Below are positions 1-11,848 of a stretch of 64,000 bases of DNA, piece after piece. Position numbers and translations under genes: made by a program. A model generated the notes under the pieces. The model did no database searches. It saw nothing but the letters and a program-made list of their open reading frames with translations, and was not told where the DNA came from. Origin of the DNA: Dryocosmus kuriphilus (lineage: Eukaryota; Arthropoda; Insecta; Hymenoptera; Cynipidae). Position 1 is the stretch's first letter, and each line of letters opens with the position of its first letter. The stretch covers positions 237,205,177-237,269,176 of the forward strand of contig CM076190.1 in assembly GCA_038277395.1 (NCBI GenBank), given 5' to 3'.

Positions 1-1
1 A

Positions 2-148
2 CCTTACCGACTGTTAGCTGATTCAGGTTCTTCCATCAACTTGATAAAAAGAAAGTCTATGCCCAAAAAAGATGCAATGATAACTGAAATAAAAAAAGGG
101 TTTCTTATGGGAAATGACAAACACCTATCTAACGAGGCAATCGCCTAG
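2..148 (+). pseudogene. pol: Gypsy-1 protease remnant (start of pol)
   Basis: The reading frame from base 2 gives a retroviral-type aspartic protease active site, LLADSGSSINLI, ending at a stop near 148. The DSG triad matches the catalytic Asp motif that Ty3/Gypsy elements use to cut Gag-Pol. The element enters from the left of the window, so gag, the 5' LTR and the primer binding site are not visible. RT follows downstream in other frames, so this is the start of a decayed pol gene. The assignment rests on the motif plus its position. Confidence 0.75.
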
Positions 149-477
149 ATTACTTCAATAAAAAGCATTTATTTCACATAGTTGAAGATAATTTTCCATT
201 ACCCGAATACGGAATCATTGAATTATCTTTCTTGCGTAAATATAATAGATATGCAATGAAACCTAATTACCTCATCATTGAAAGCAAAAAGATACCTTTG
301 ATCGATGACGGTGAATATATCTCTCCACACTCAGCGCAGGTGACCAAAGTGAAAGTAGAAACACCTACCGGAGATCAAGATACTTTGATAGAAGATGACA
401 ATCATGTCCCTGATGGAATATATTGCATATAAGGAGGAGTTATAACATTACCTTTTAACAATTATGACAAACAACCT

Positions 478-2035
478 TTGCAAATAAAATTACCAATCTA
501 CACCCCAATCGACATGATAACAAAAATCTCAGAAGAACAGATAAAATTAACACAACAATCCGATAATAACCGGATAAAGAACCTTTTAGAGAAAACGAGA
601 CTAGATCATGTAGAAGATCGAATAGCGGACATGATATGGAAAATTATATCGCTATATAGTGACGTCTACATACTAGATAATGACCCACTAACGTGTACTA
701 CTTTAACTGAACACGAGATAGTACTAAAAACCAGCAAAGTCATCAACATAAATCTTACAGACCACATGAATGTCACAAGGAAGAAGTCGAAAAACAAATG
801 AACGAATTACTTAACCAAGGTTTTATACGAGAAAGTAACAGTCCTTTCAATTCTCCTATATGGGTTGTGCCCAAAAAAGCAAATGCTTCAGGAAAAAAGA
901 AATGGCGATTAATTATTATTGACTGTCGCAAAGTTAACGAGGACACAGATCAAGATGCCTACCCTCTACCATCATCGATGAAATACTCAACCACCTGGGC
1001 GACGCTAAATTTTTCTCTGCATTTGACTTAAGCAGTGGTTTCCACCAAATCCCTATAGCAGAAAATTCTATAAAATATACAGCTTCCTCCACAAATAACG
1101 TCCATTTTGAATTTACGAGAATGCCGTTCGGTTTGAAAAGTGCACCAGCTACTTTCCAGCGCATGATGGATAACGCATTCAGAGTATTAGTAGGGAAACG
1201 TTGCTTTGTCTACTTGGATGATATTGTTGTTTTTGGTAGCACTTTACAAGAGCACAACAACAATTTAAAACTCTTGTTAGAACGCTTGCACGAAACAGGA
1301 TTAAAACTTCAACCTGATGAATGTGAACATTTACGGCCATAATTAGAATATCTAGCACATTTAATGACAGCCGAAGGAGTAAAATCCAATCCCGCTAAAA
1401 TTCATGATGTAAGAAATTTTAAGTAACCAAAGAACGTGACTGAGGTTCAATCGTTTTTAGGATTAGCAGGATATTACCGTAAATTCATAAAAAATTTCTC
1501 CCATATAGCTAAACCGCTAACGGAATTAACAAAAAAGAATATTAAATTTGCCTGGATAAACAAACACACTGAAGCCTTCGAACGATTGAAAGAATTACTT
1601 TGTAAAACACCCGTATTAAGATATCCAGATTATGATAAAGAATTAAAATTAACTACTGATGCATAAAACGTAGGTCTCGGAGCCGTACTTTCACAAGAAT
1701 AACACCCTTCTTGTTCAATGTCAAGAACCCTTAATGGGGCAGAACAAAACTATTCCACCAGTGAAAGAGACTTACTAGCGATCGTATGGGCTACTCAACG
1801 ACTTCGCCAATATCCCTTAGGAAGGGTATTTATTATACAAACTGACCACCAATCATTGAAATGGTTGCGCAATGTAAAAGATCCCTCTTCTAGACTCCTA
1901 CGCTGGCGATTACGACTAGATGAATATACTTATAAAGAAATAGAGTATATCAAAGAAAGAAAAATAAAGTCGCGGATTGTCTATCACGATTATTTCTCTT
2001 GCAAGAAACAGAAGACACTCTGCAAGTATCTCTAG
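478..2035 (+). pseudogene. pol: Gypsy-1 reverse transcriptase and RNase H (decayed)
   Basis: Successive open segments in changing frames give RT landmarks in order: WVVPKK and KWRLIIIDCRK near 860-930, the palm lead-in MPFGLKSAPATFQRM near 1121, the catalytic YLDDIV near 1210, and the thumb/connection FLGLAGYYRKFI near 1448. RNase H follows with LTTDA near 1650 and YSTSERDLLAIVWA near 1750. This order is typical of Ty3/Gypsy, and the wording of the motifs is errantivirus-like. In-frame stops (for example near 1340 and 1664) and frame changes show it no longer encodes a working enzyme. RT copies the element RNA to DNA and RNase H removes the RNA strand. Confidence 0.93.
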
Positions 2036-2357
2036 ATCTAAGCGGAATAAACACTGAAGATTTAGAGTACATTCTGCCAAACATAGAAGAAGCACCGTCA
2101 AGAAGAGTAAAAGATCGCAACACTCCCCGACCCTTAAGAGAACGAGAAAATACATAGGAGAGAAAAAACAATGCAGAGACAGTAACTTCCCGCCAAATAG
2201 AAGCAAACGAAGAACAAAATGTCGACACATTTCCACGAATAAGAGAACAAGAAGATCCTAATTATGAGAGAAAACTTTTCCAAGTAGGTATACTTACCCT
2301 GGGTGACTAATAAAACTCTCACTAAAGTAATAAAGAAACCCAAAGCAGAGGAAAACT

Positions 2358-3659
2358 GTGGAAAAAATACAAAAAAGATGCTCCGAGGATAAAACCATAG
2401 AAATACTCCCATCTTATGACGAAAGAATATGGTTGAAAAAATTAAAAGAGATCACTAATAGATTTAAAGACAGACGATTGAGTATCTTACGCCTCCATTT
2501 CATTGATCCCACCACTACACCCATAGAAAAAATTCGGTTGGAAACATTAATCAATTTCTTAAGCAATCAAGAAGAAACTCTCCACTTTCACGTCTGTTAT
2601 TCACCTCAATCCGAGTTAGCAGTCGCAGAAAAAGAAGACATATTAAAAGAAGCACACGGTTCTGTAACGAATCAATACTTCGACGAAAATAAAACAATAG
2701 ACAAAGCAAGACAATTGGGTGAATGGAGAGGAATGGAAAATGATGTATTAAAATTTGTCAAAAAATTCCCGGTATGCCAGTTACAAAAGACAACCAAATT
2801 AAAAAGAAGAGCCGAAGCTATTATACCCGACACACCTGTCGACACTAACGACAAAATAGCTATGGAGATATTCGGCCCGTTACCCACCACCACCTAAGGT
2901 AACGAATATATACTTAGCATACAAGACCAATTAACAAAATACCGGATGCTTATCCTACTGAAGGACGCTGAAAGTGAATCGATAATAGAAGGATTATTCG
3001 GTCACTTCATCAACATATTCACAGCTCCAAAGAATATTTTAACCGACCAAGTGGCTAATTTCATATTAGAACTCACCGAAAACTTTGAAAACCTCTTTCA
3101 AGTAAAAGACATAAAAACCACCACGTACTATCCGCAAAGCAATGTTAGTCTAGAGAGAGTACATTCTACACTTAAAGATCTCATCAAAACAGGCCTCGAA
3201 GATACGCGAAGTGAATAGGACAAAGTCATAAAAATCATCACCTTTGCCTATAATACCACTAAACATGAAGGAATCTGACTGTCACCTTTCCAAGAAACTT
3301 TTGGCAAAACCGACGCCAATCTACCATCTTCATTGGCCACTACACCCAGTCTGCGATATAATGACCTAATACAACTTTATAAATGTAGACACGAAGAATA
3401 ACTCAGAAAAGCCAAAGACAAGATACAGTTACAAAAAGAATACAAAAGACTGCATGACCTACGCATAGCATTACCTCAAGGGATATACGAACCCGGTGAC
3501 CTAGTTAAATTAATTAACCATAGTAAGGAAAAGTTAGCACCTAGTTGGAAAGGGCCAACAGTAATACTTGAAAGACTAGACAACAATAATTATATCATCC
3601 CTTTTAATAAGGAACGAATAAGGATCCATACCAATGAGCTAATGTTTTATTATGATTAA
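2358..3659 (+). pseudogene. pol: Gypsy-1 integrase (decayed)
   Basis: Integrase-like sequence follows RNase H. The N-terminal zinc-finger region is eroded: near 2760-2790 it reads KKFPVCQLQ, where one of the two expected cysteines is Phe. The first catalytic Asp of the DDE core appears as Glu in AMEIFGPLP near 2862. The later catalytic residues are still seen in ILTDQ (near 3035) and SNVSLERVHSTL (near 3140). Stops occur near 2896 and 3218, and a C-terminal tail continues to about 3659, where env begins. Integrase would insert the cDNA into the genome, but this copy is dead. Confidence 0.88.
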
Positions 3660-3667
3660 TTATAGAA

Positions 3668-5489
3668 ATGCTGCTCATCTTCCTTTTCGGTCTCCTACAC
3701 ACCACAACAGCCAACTTAACCACGAAGATGCTTTTTGGTAAGCTCCATATCGAAGAGACAGGGAAAGTATACTTATACCACGACACTTGGTCTTTGATAG
3801 TCGGGGTAAACTTAAAAAATACACAATATCGACTCTACAGCATAAGGAAAAGCATACAATTGGCTGGTCAAGTGTGCAACCTCGATTGCATTGAGTCACA
3901 CGAAATAAACACCATAGAATCACGTCCTAGAAGATTATAGCAAAAAGAAGATATCCTCAGTAAACTACTTGGAAAATCCAAGAGAACTAAGAGAGGGTTA
4001 GCCAACTTCGTGAGCGATATATCAAAAGCATTATTCGATACTTTGAGTAACAGTGATTTAGACTATATAAACGATGAATTTGATAAATTATATATGGGAA
4101 ATAAAAATATTGCAATAGCCTTAACTAACCATACCAGAATATTGAAATCACTGCTCGATTCTTTATCTTCAGACTATAGAGGATTAATTAATCGATTCAA
4201 TGAAGAAGCAGAAACCGCATGAAGGTTAACCAAAGCCGTTAATAATAATACGAGAAGTAATTTTATAAATACTAAATTAGTCGTGGGGGCTTTACTAATA
4301 GACGAACTAAATGAAGATATAGATGTGGCAATAAGCGCAATCGACGACAGAAAGCATGGAATTGTACACCCTCAAATTTTGATACAGAAGATATTAAGAG
4401 AAACCATTGACGAATTCGAGACAGAACACAGGACAAGGTACAACCTCGATAATACTGAGGATAACTACCAACATATAATCGATATCAGTAATGTCCAAGT
4501 AGTCATCGTTCGAGGGTTATTCATATATATCGTCAAAATACCAGTTTTAGAAAAAGAAGAAGGTATAATTAATCGATTTATCCCTCTTCCTGAACGTATA
4601 CTGAGACTTTTCTAGCAATTATACCAGACCACGAATAACTTATTAGTTACCAGGACTCATTCTCGCCCACTGATGTAAATTTATTAAACGAATGTAAACA
4701 AATCGACAATTATGAAATATGCCAAGGAAAACAGCCTATTTATGAACTAAAAGACGAGGATAGTTGCGAATCTTCTTTGGTTAAACCTTATGCGGAAATC
4801 AAATGTAACAAATCACCCTACCTTCTACATGAACAATCGTATATTTTTGTAAAAATGGGAACGTAATAATACGGACCTGTGAATTAAAAATAGACGGGTT
4901 ATGCCCTAACGAATTGAAAACAATAAAAATAAATCACGCAACATTAATTACTGGAATAGGATGTAAATTGCATTCCAGTAATATCGATCTTAAACTACCA
5001 GATGCCCGATCTTTTAATAAAATGATTACCCTGAATGTAACTTATGAACTCAAGTTTGATAAAACAGAATTGGAAATGTTGTAAGATAGATTAGCACAAT
5101 TAGCACTACAATTAGACAACGACGAATTACTACGCGCATGGCTAAGTCTCGACGATACAGAAAATATGCTCAATAAAGTAAGTACACATAGGCGTATACA
5201 CACTTGGACCGATAGATCACTAGAATGTTTAAAGTATTTAGGATATTTTGCTATAACTCTGATTACACTCTACTTATTTCATAAATGCGGACTTCTCGAC
5301 CTACTAAAATCATGTATACCTTCGAAAATATGCCTTTTTTGTGTTAAAATAAAAACGAATGCCAACGCAATCCCACATATGGTAGCATATACTCGTACAA
5401 ATACACCTACAGAAGAACATTTATTAGAAAATCGTATAGTTCGTTTTTCCAACAAGATCTGTAATAATCCTAGTAGTGAGCAAAAATAA
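3668..5489 (+). pseudogene. env: Gypsy-1 envelope-like gene (Baculo_F / errantivirus type), decayed
   Basis: Just 3' of integrase is an envelope-like gene. It opens with a hydrophobic leader (MLLIFLFGLLH) and has a furin-type site RTKR near 3985 followed by a hydrophobic-type stretch. A Cys-containing ectodomain follows, and a membrane-spanning segment lies near 5235-5290 ahead of a short basic tail. This layout is that of the fusion-protein-like Env of insect errantiviruses, which can allow cell-to-cell spread. In-frame stops near 3940, 4222 and 4615, plus at least two frame changes between 4620 and 5166, make it non-functional. Identification is by layout and position, not by a search. Confidence 0.8.
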
Positions 5490-5527
5490 AACTGCAATCT
5501 TCGTATTTACGGCACTAAATATATTGT

Positions 5528-5538
5528 AGGAATGGGGG
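5528..5538 (+). other. Gypsy-1 polypurine tract
   Basis: The purine-rich run AGGAATGGGGG directly abuts the 3' LTR. In LTR elements such a tract primes plus-strand DNA synthesis. Its position, touching the TG of the LTR, fixes the LTR start. Confidence 0.75.
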
Positions 5539-5744
5539 TGTAACGAGGTCCTTAACGGCCAACCTAAATACATATTAGGACGGCCCACTTAAATATTAGA
5601 AAGGGCACTATATAAGCGCTAATGCATCTAGATTTAGGCAGTTATACTGTTGACTTTGTATTTTACTGGCTTGATTAAATAAAATGCTGTACTTTGTGTA
5701 CAGCGACTTTTTAAAAAACATTCATTTATTCCTGGACCGTTACA
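5539..5744 (+). repeat. Gypsy-1 3' LTR (206 bp)
   Basis: It begins TGTAACG and ends CGTTACA, a perfect 7-bp terminal inverted repeat with canonical TG...CA ends. A TATA-like TATATAAG lies at 5609-5616 and an AATAAA signal at 5678-5683. The sequence right after it (GTTCGTGCTTTACT) matches the unbroken repeat units at 27787 and 46921. This shows where the element inserted and suggests GTTC as the 4-bp target duplication. The 5' LTR lies outside the window. Confidence 0.88.
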
Positions 5745-5764
5745 GTTCGTGCTTTACTATCTTT

Positions 5765-6010
5765 TCATGTCGTTAAACCATATGGCGGTGGTCATAACAG
5801 CCATGCAGGATACGAACTCAGAATACGTGGCACACTGAGAGGGAACGTGGACTCAAAGAGATAAAACAACATGGTGGGTTTATTCTTAGCACATGCAATT
5901 GGACGTGATTCCCTCTTGTTCAGGAATGCCAGTGTTACGGAACGAAACTTAATTGCTCGTCGCTGTTCTCTCATCTCAAGTTGTAAGAAACAGGGATTCA
6001 GCCGAAAGAG
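5765..6010 (+). pseudogene. Unit-start exon-like segment, unit 1
   Basis: Translating near 5786 gives GHNSHAGYELRIRGTLRG. Unit 3 (46974 onward) gives GHNSHAGYEPRIRGALRG. The nucleotide differences between the two are mostly silent, as expected of sequence that was once selected as protein. A stop and a frame change follow in unit 1. Unit 2 has lost this part. The family is not identified. The shape RIRG...YPWHMQV in unit 3 loosely recalls the start of a chymotrypsin-like protease domain, but that is a guess. Confidence 0.4.
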
Positions 6011-6184
6011 CGTAAACAAAATGATCAAAACTATAAAATTGCACTGAAAAAAAAACATCTTCGACAAAAATGTTGTTTGTCTAGTTATATATTGACACCC
6101 TTTATTTGTTATCTCACGTTTATCCAAACAAAATATTAATAAAAAAATGTTTCCTGCTAAAATGAGAAAAAAACTAACGTGCAT

Positions 6185-6680
6185 GAGATTTTGGCAGCTT
6201 TATTGAATGCACTATTTATAATTTTTAACTACTGTCGTCTAATTCGAATTCAGCAACCGCAAAAAAATCCATCATACCATGTTTCATGCAAATACATATT
6301 CAAAAGTTTAAGATTTTTACTGCCACATTGTGTCCTCTATTTCGAATTTTTAACTTTTTAATTCAATGTCGAACTGAGAGACATTAAAAACACAATTATC
6401 GTAAGTTTCATGTAAATATGGAGCATGTTGAGATTTCAGCCGCAATTATTGATCCACCCTTTTGAATTTTTAACTTTTGACGTTACGTTTAGTTTCAGCT
6501 ATTTCAGAAACCCCATTATACCAAATTTTATAACAAAATGTAAAAAAATTTGATTACGCCCGCCATATTGGATTTTGTGTTCTGAATTTGTACTTTTTAT
6601 GTAAAATTCCACATTAGCGACTTCAGAAACCCCCATACACCAAGTTCTATACAAATTCGACGAGAATTCGATTATTGGAC
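6185..6680 (+). repeat. ~125-bp degenerate tandem repeats upstream of gene A, unit 1
   Basis: About four degenerate repeats share a pattern: a 'GCCATATTGGATCC...TTTGAATTTTTAACTTT' core, then 'AATTCAGCGACCTCAAAAA', then 'CCATTATACCAAGTTTCATACAAAT'. The same block precedes gene A in units 2 and 3. Period is estimated by eye. Confidence 0.65.
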
Positions 6681-6952
6681 ACTTTTAGGTATCTTCTAGC
6701 TCACTGTGACCACCAACTTTGCTTTGGCTTAAAACAGATGCATATGAAATAATATTTAGAGTGTATCTCAGCGTCTCACGAAGGTTCGCAACTTGAACCT
6801 GATGCTTTGAAATACAAACATTGCCGAGTCAATAAGATAACGACTATAATATGTATGGATAATCTAAAGAAGAAGCAGAAATATCCTTCGTTATACACTA
6901 TTAAAAAAATTCCTCATGAACGGAATATCCATTTCTCTGAAACTTCGGAAAG

Positions 6953-7007
6953 ATGAAAATCGTTTATACACTGGTCATATCATTGGCGATTGTCCTTAAT
7001 TCTACTG
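6953..7007 (+). pseudogene. Gene A exon 1, unit 1 (orphan signal-peptide exon)
   Basis: The 55-nt exon encodes MKIVYTLVISLAIVLNST plus one base and is followed at once by a GTAAAT splice donor. It aligns base for base in length with exon 1 of the intact copies at 31916-31970 and 48145-48199. The peptide is a short basic start and a hydrophobic core, typical of a secretion signal. The matching second exon in this unit is a broken remnant at 9431-9676, so this copy probably makes no normal product. Confidence 0.65.
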
Positions 7008-7379
7008 GTAAATATGATAATAGGTATATCTGGTAATTAAAGGACAATTTCGCCTACTCCGCAAATAACAACTAAACCAAATTTCATCCCAGCTACTGTT
7101 TGTTTCTAAACAATGAGTTTCTCCGAAACGAGAACTTTATTCTGGATTTATCCTGGGATAATCCAGAATGTGTTATACAACATTGAATCCGAAAGTGTCC
7201 ATATGGTTAAAAAATTTGTTCGAATTTCAGAACCAGATAGTACTTTGAGTTAAAGTAGGAGCAGAAATATTTTTGCCTTATTCTGAATCATTATATAAAA
7301 ATTTAAACTCTAAACTGTTTGTAATAGCAGAAAGATTTGCACAAATATGAAATTGGTTCGTGTCGGTACGAAAATATGC

Positions 7380-7788
7380 TTCATGAATGTTTCCAAAATG
7401 TAATCCTTAGAATAAAGAAAAATATTTTTGTCTATTTTTATCATCGGAAACCCATATTTTTTTATCGAAAACATCAGATCTTTTAAAAAAGATACAAGCT
7501 CAAAAAAATTTAGATTACGTTATAAAATCTTCGACGTAGAGGATTTTTTACCATTAGTTCCTTTAGAAAACTTACAAGCTTCAACAACATGAGGTTAAGT
7601 TAGTAAATTTTTGACGGAAATGGATATTTTTCAACAAAAAGTATTAGATCTTTTAGAAAATATTACAATGGCTACACTTTAATATATGACGCTATTGTAA
7701 CTTTTGCACACATCACGAAATACTTTTTGCTAACTAACTTTAAAAATTCAAAATCTTTGGCAGTTTATCTGTTTGCTATATTCTCTGT
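7380..7788 (+). repeat. ~100-bp tandem repeats in gene A intron, unit 1 (left part)
   Basis: Repeats follow the pattern 'TTTTTCAACAAAAA...ATTAGATC...TTAGAAAACTTACA...CTTCAACA...TGAGGTTA(T/C)GTTAG'. They are cut at 7788 by the mariner and resume at 9087-9425. The same array fills the gene A intron in units 2 and 3. Confidence 0.65.
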
Positions 7789-7790
7789 TA

Positions 7791-9084
7791 CGAGGGCTGT
7801 TTGATAAGTCAGTGACTTTTTGAATAAAAAATTTTTTTTTCGGCAAATAAGTATTTTATTTCTCAACGTAATCTCCTTTTAGCTCGATACATTTAGTCCA
7901 GCGCTTTTCCAATTTTTTTATTCCTTCCAAATAATAGGTTTTATCAAGGTCCTCAAAATAGGCGTTTATTTCGGTGATGACGTCTTCATTCGACCCAAAT
8001 CTCTTACCGCCCAGCCATTTCTTCAGGTTTGGAAACAGAAAATAGTCGGAGGGGGCTAAATCTGGAGAATATGCTGGATGAGGTAGCATTTCATAGCCCA
8101 ATTCATGGATTTTTCCCATCGCGACTACACACGTGTGCACCCGAGCATTGTCCTGATGGAACAGCACTTTTTTCTTTGACAAATGCGGTCTTTTTTGCTT
8201 CAAATCAATATCGAATCTGTCCAAAAGCTCTGAATAATATTGGCCGTTGATCGTTTTACCCTTCCGAAGGTAATCGATGTGAATGATACCGCATGCATCC
8301 CAAAAAACTGTGGGCATGACCTTGTTGGCCGACAGACCCATCTTGGCCTTCTTTGGTGCACGTTCACCCGGAGAAACCCACTGTTTTGATTGTTTCTTGG
8401 TCTCTGGTGTGTTGTAATGGATCCACGTTGTGTCCGCGGTTACGAAACGGTGAAAAAACTCATTCGGATTACGGCTGAACATCGCCGAACACTCCTTTGA
8501 AATCGTCACACGATTGCGCTAATGCTCGATTGTGATCAATCGCGGCACCCATCTCGCGGATAGTTTTTTCATGTCCAAATATTCATGTAAAATGTGATGT
8601 ACCCGTTTAGTTGTGGTGCCTACAGCCTCAGACACTTCACGCACTTTCATTCTCCTATCGTCCAATAACATTCCATGGATTTTATCGACGATTTCTGGCG
8701 TAATGACCTCTTTTGGGCGACCTGAACGTTCGGCGTCACTTGTGCTGGTACGACCACAACGAAACTCAGTAGACCACTCCTTAACCATTGAAATTGATGG
8801 TGCAGAGTTCCCATAGTACTTATCAAGCCTTTCCTTGGTTTCAGTGATGGTTTTCTTACGCAAAAAATAATGCTTGATCAGCACACGAAACTCACTTTTT
8901 TCCATTTTCGTTAAAATTCACGAGATTCTCTGCTTTCAATGGCTGTCAAATACAAACTAAATGACCGAGCTTGCTTAAAATTTAACAGTAGTCTATTCAT
9001 AGATGGCGTTGACGGGTCCAGTTTTGAAATGAAAGTCACTGCGCGGGAAATTCAAAAAGTCACTAACTTATCAAAAAGCCCTCG
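7791..9084 (-). mobile_element. mariner-1 element, 1294 bp
   Basis: The terminal inverted repeats begin CGAGGGCTGTTTGATAAGT on the left. The right end, read on the other strand, is CGAGGGCTTTTTGATAAGT. TA dinucleotides flank both ends (7789-7790 and 9085-9086), the target duplication of mariner. The total length is the usual 1.3 kb. The element splits the intronic tandem repeats of gene A in unit 1, and homologous sequence continues on both sides in unit 3 without it. Confidence 0.96.
7856..8905 (-). pseudogene. mariner-1 transposase, one in-frame stop
   Basis: The minus-strand frame from ATG at 8905 runs about 349 residues, the normal mariner transposase length, with one TAG at 8519-8521. 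The N-terminal part has the paired helix-turn-helix DNA-binding region. The catalytic part keeps all three Asp residues: TADTTWIHY, LFHQDNARVH and SPDLAPSDYF. The last two are 34 residues apart, the DD34D signature. The usual DET after the first Asp reads DTT here. It would cut and paste the element at TA sites. Apart from the stop the frame is open, which points to fairly recent activity. Confidence 0.95.
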
Positions 9085-9086
9085 TA

Positions 9087-9425
9087 TATTAGACAATTTT
9101 ATCCGAAAACGCACATAGTCTTCAACAAAAATGGTTTGCTCGTTTAGAAAACTTACAGATTTAAGATTTTTGAGGTTACGTTAGAAAACCTTACCCATAA
9201 ATCAACATTTTTCAACGTCGATCATTAGATGCTTCAGAAAACTCACACTTTTCAACACAATGAGGTTATGTTAGGGAACTGTGGCGAGAAAGAAACCATT
9301 CTCAACTAATCATTAGGCATTTCAGGAGACTTGCAAATTTCAACACCTTTAGTTTATGTTAAGGTACTGTCGCTGAAAATGTATATTCTTCACCAAAAAA
9401 ATTAGTACTTTTATTAAACAATATT
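9087..9425 (+). repeat. ~100-bp tandem repeats in gene A intron, unit 1 (right part)
   Basis: This continues the intronic array from 7380-7788 after the mariner insertion. About three repeats are visible, each with 'TTTAGAAAACTTACA', 'TTTTTCAAC' and 'GAGGTTA(T/C)GTTAG' pieces. It runs directly into the gene A exon 2 remnant. The roughly 900-bp intron block found in units 2 and 3 is absent here. Confidence 0.6.
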
Positions 9426-9430
9426 AGTAA

Positions 9431-9676
9431 GCCATATTGGAGAGTTTAGATATTCCAGCTGGCATGTATATTTTTACACCTGATACAGGCGCACAACACA
9501 GGGTACAAATAGATACGATAAGCGGCAAAATTACTGAATTGACACCAGAGGAAATCAAGGAAGCCAAATTGCGCCCTCATTAGCCGATCCGAATCAATTT
9601 TAGAATAAAACTTACAGACGATAATTATAATTTGAGTGTCGATTGTAATTTTATTAAAATCTGGAAAATCTCGTAA
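9431..9676 (+). pseudogene. Gene A exon 2 remnant, unit 1
   Basis: One frame reads AILESLDIPAGMY, then ISGKITELTPEEIKEAK, then INFRIKLTDDN, ending at TAA at 9674. These pieces match the C-terminal third of the intact copies (AILKSPDVLDGIY, ISGKITELNPEEIKEAQ, LNFIIKRTDDN). An in-frame TAG at 9581 breaks it. The N-terminal and proline-rich parts, and the splice acceptor, are missing. It is more diverged than units 2 and 3 are from each other, so it is an old paralogue or an older relic. Confidence 0.7.
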
Positions 9677-11370
9677 AATCCCTTGCTACCTTTGGAAATA
9701 TTCTAATATAATACATTAAAATCTTTCAAGTCCGTGAAAGCCGCGTAGTATCCTTTTAAACCTTTTGATACCTTTGAATTTCTTTGAAATCTTTAAAATC
9801 ATGGAAATAGTTCAAGGTATGTTTCAGGAAGAAGTCAGTTAGGCTTTATTATCGTTCCGAAGTTTTATATGAATCGCCATTTATTTTTCCGCCCTCAAAG
9901 TTGTTTCGCCTAGGCTGCCTATACGTTAATACAGGCCTGGACTCTCAGCAAAATATAGCCTCCATTGTCTACCTATTTTGTAATTTCAGCCATTTCAATA
10001 GTTTTACGAGCCGAACGATTTTTGCGTAATCGAGTAATGATTATTATATATAGATGCGAAACTATTCGTAAACGAAATATATCTAGGAAAGATGAAGATT
10101 CTTATTTGTAATATACTGAACATATTTGCGACTCTATTAAATCTCGTTCGTCAGTTCCAATTTCAAGTCTATTTAATTTTCTAGGAGCTTTAGTGCGAAC
10201 AAATTATGTTTTGACATTAAATTCTTTAACAATGGATCAATCTTTAATGTTGTGATCTATGTATGCAGTAATATATGTTTCTAATAGTTTGTAGGGTATC
10301 ACCTGTTTATTGCCCTTATATTTTATATGTAAATGGGTCACGAGTGTGGAAAAAACAAAAGAGTAAGTATTGTATATTTATTTCATACAGGTAATTATTT
10401 CTGAATAATGATGACTCTCTAGGCCGTATAAGAAAAAACCAACTACTATAAATCTACTATAAAGGTTTTCAATTTACTATCTTAAATTGTAGGTAGAGTC
10501 GCTTTTTGTCTCTGTAAAATACAATAATTTTCCCCTATTCGCTGGTATAACTTTGAATACTATAAATCCGATCGAGCGCAAAGAATGAACTTAAGGAAAA
10601 GGAAGATCGACTCCAGAAAACCCCAGTCTCGCAATGGAGAACTTGAGATGAAGCTAAGTTCTAAGGTGAGAAAAGTCCTTAGAAATAGCCATGCTGTAAA
10701 GCACCCTACAGCAATAAGTATCGATGTGGAGACACGGAGGAAGCCGTGTGCGAGCCACCAGTAAAGCCTGTTCCTATAATAGATGTGAACGCCTTCTCCT
10801 AACTAAAAAACTCTCTCGGCCTCAGGTTAGAGAAGCGTTGTAGAGAGGGCCGCCTGTGCAAAGCTGCCTTCATAGACCAGCTTCTCCTTCTTGCTTGCGA
10901 AGCAGTATACATGCAACCTAGCTTGAATTGCTGGCGACTCTTCTCCGCGGGTATACACAATGGCACTCCAGAATGAGACAACATACTACTTTTGCCACGC
11001 GTCAAGCTCTGCACGCCTATAGCTTGCGCTGCCCCTCTTCATCGTATCGAGTGCGTTGGCCGAGAATGTTGTGATGCATTAAAATTCCGCTGGACTTCCT
11101 TTTTGTGACGAGAGCCAGCACAGCAAATTCCAGTTTATCAGTTTAATCCGGAAATTGGATTAAAAACGATATGCAAAGCTTTAATAAGAATCTTTTGTTT
11201 GATCCGCAAATTGCGCATGAAAGTGATCCGATTTGCGAGATCAATTACCGGTATGAACTTTCATGAGTATTAAATGCCGAGTGGGAGTTGTTAAGCCAGG
11301 ACCAATTCATGCCATTCCACGTGCACAATGAAGCCTGTAAGCGAATTTTTCGAAGTTCAAACTCTGAGAC
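9677..11370 (+). other. Conserved spacer between gene A and element B, unit 1
   Basis: No credible gene is seen. The segment aligns with 35105-36290 (unit 2) and 53154-55139 (unit 3), including GTTCAAGGTATGTTTCAGG-type and CCGATCGAGCGCAAA-type strings. The second half (about 10500-11370) is missing from unit 2. Short open stretches are not conserved in frame between units. Confidence 0.55.
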
Positions 11371-11848
11371 TTTCAAATTCTAATAGCGCGGAAATGTTCA
11401 CGTTTGATTCCTAATAAACAAAAATTTAAAAAGAAAAATTTTTGCTCTAAGTTATTCATTCGCGCATCTCAGTTCAAATTCAACATAAGTGAGGAAAATT
11501 ACTAATATTTCGGAATTTTTTAAACATATATAGAAACGGTTTTTTGTTTTCTAATAGTGTGGAACAATACTATGGACACTCACCTGTTCAGATCTATTAG
11601 AAAATTATCAATATATTGATGCTAAAATCTCGCGCGATGAGCTTATATAATACCATTATTCCTGGAAAAAAACCTAAAGTCACGAAATTCCCACATTTTT
11701 GATAGATATTCCTTCGTGGGTTTGCATTCACAGTGTACTGCATTTCTCGTGCTCTTGCTTGTAAAATACATATGTCATAGCTACGTGCGTCAAGGCTTCA
11801 CGGTGTTCATGTCCGTGCATGTCTAAATATGCATCACCTATTGTCTTA

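Noticed and set aside
1916..2412. Minus-strand frames overlapping the Gypsy-1 pol gene
   Set aside because: They are shadows of the pol coding strand and have low-complexity Leu/Phe/Ser-rich products.
10799..11014. 71-codon minus-strand frame in the unit 1 spacer
   Set aside because: I saw no motif in it, and short frames in this spacer are not kept in the other units.
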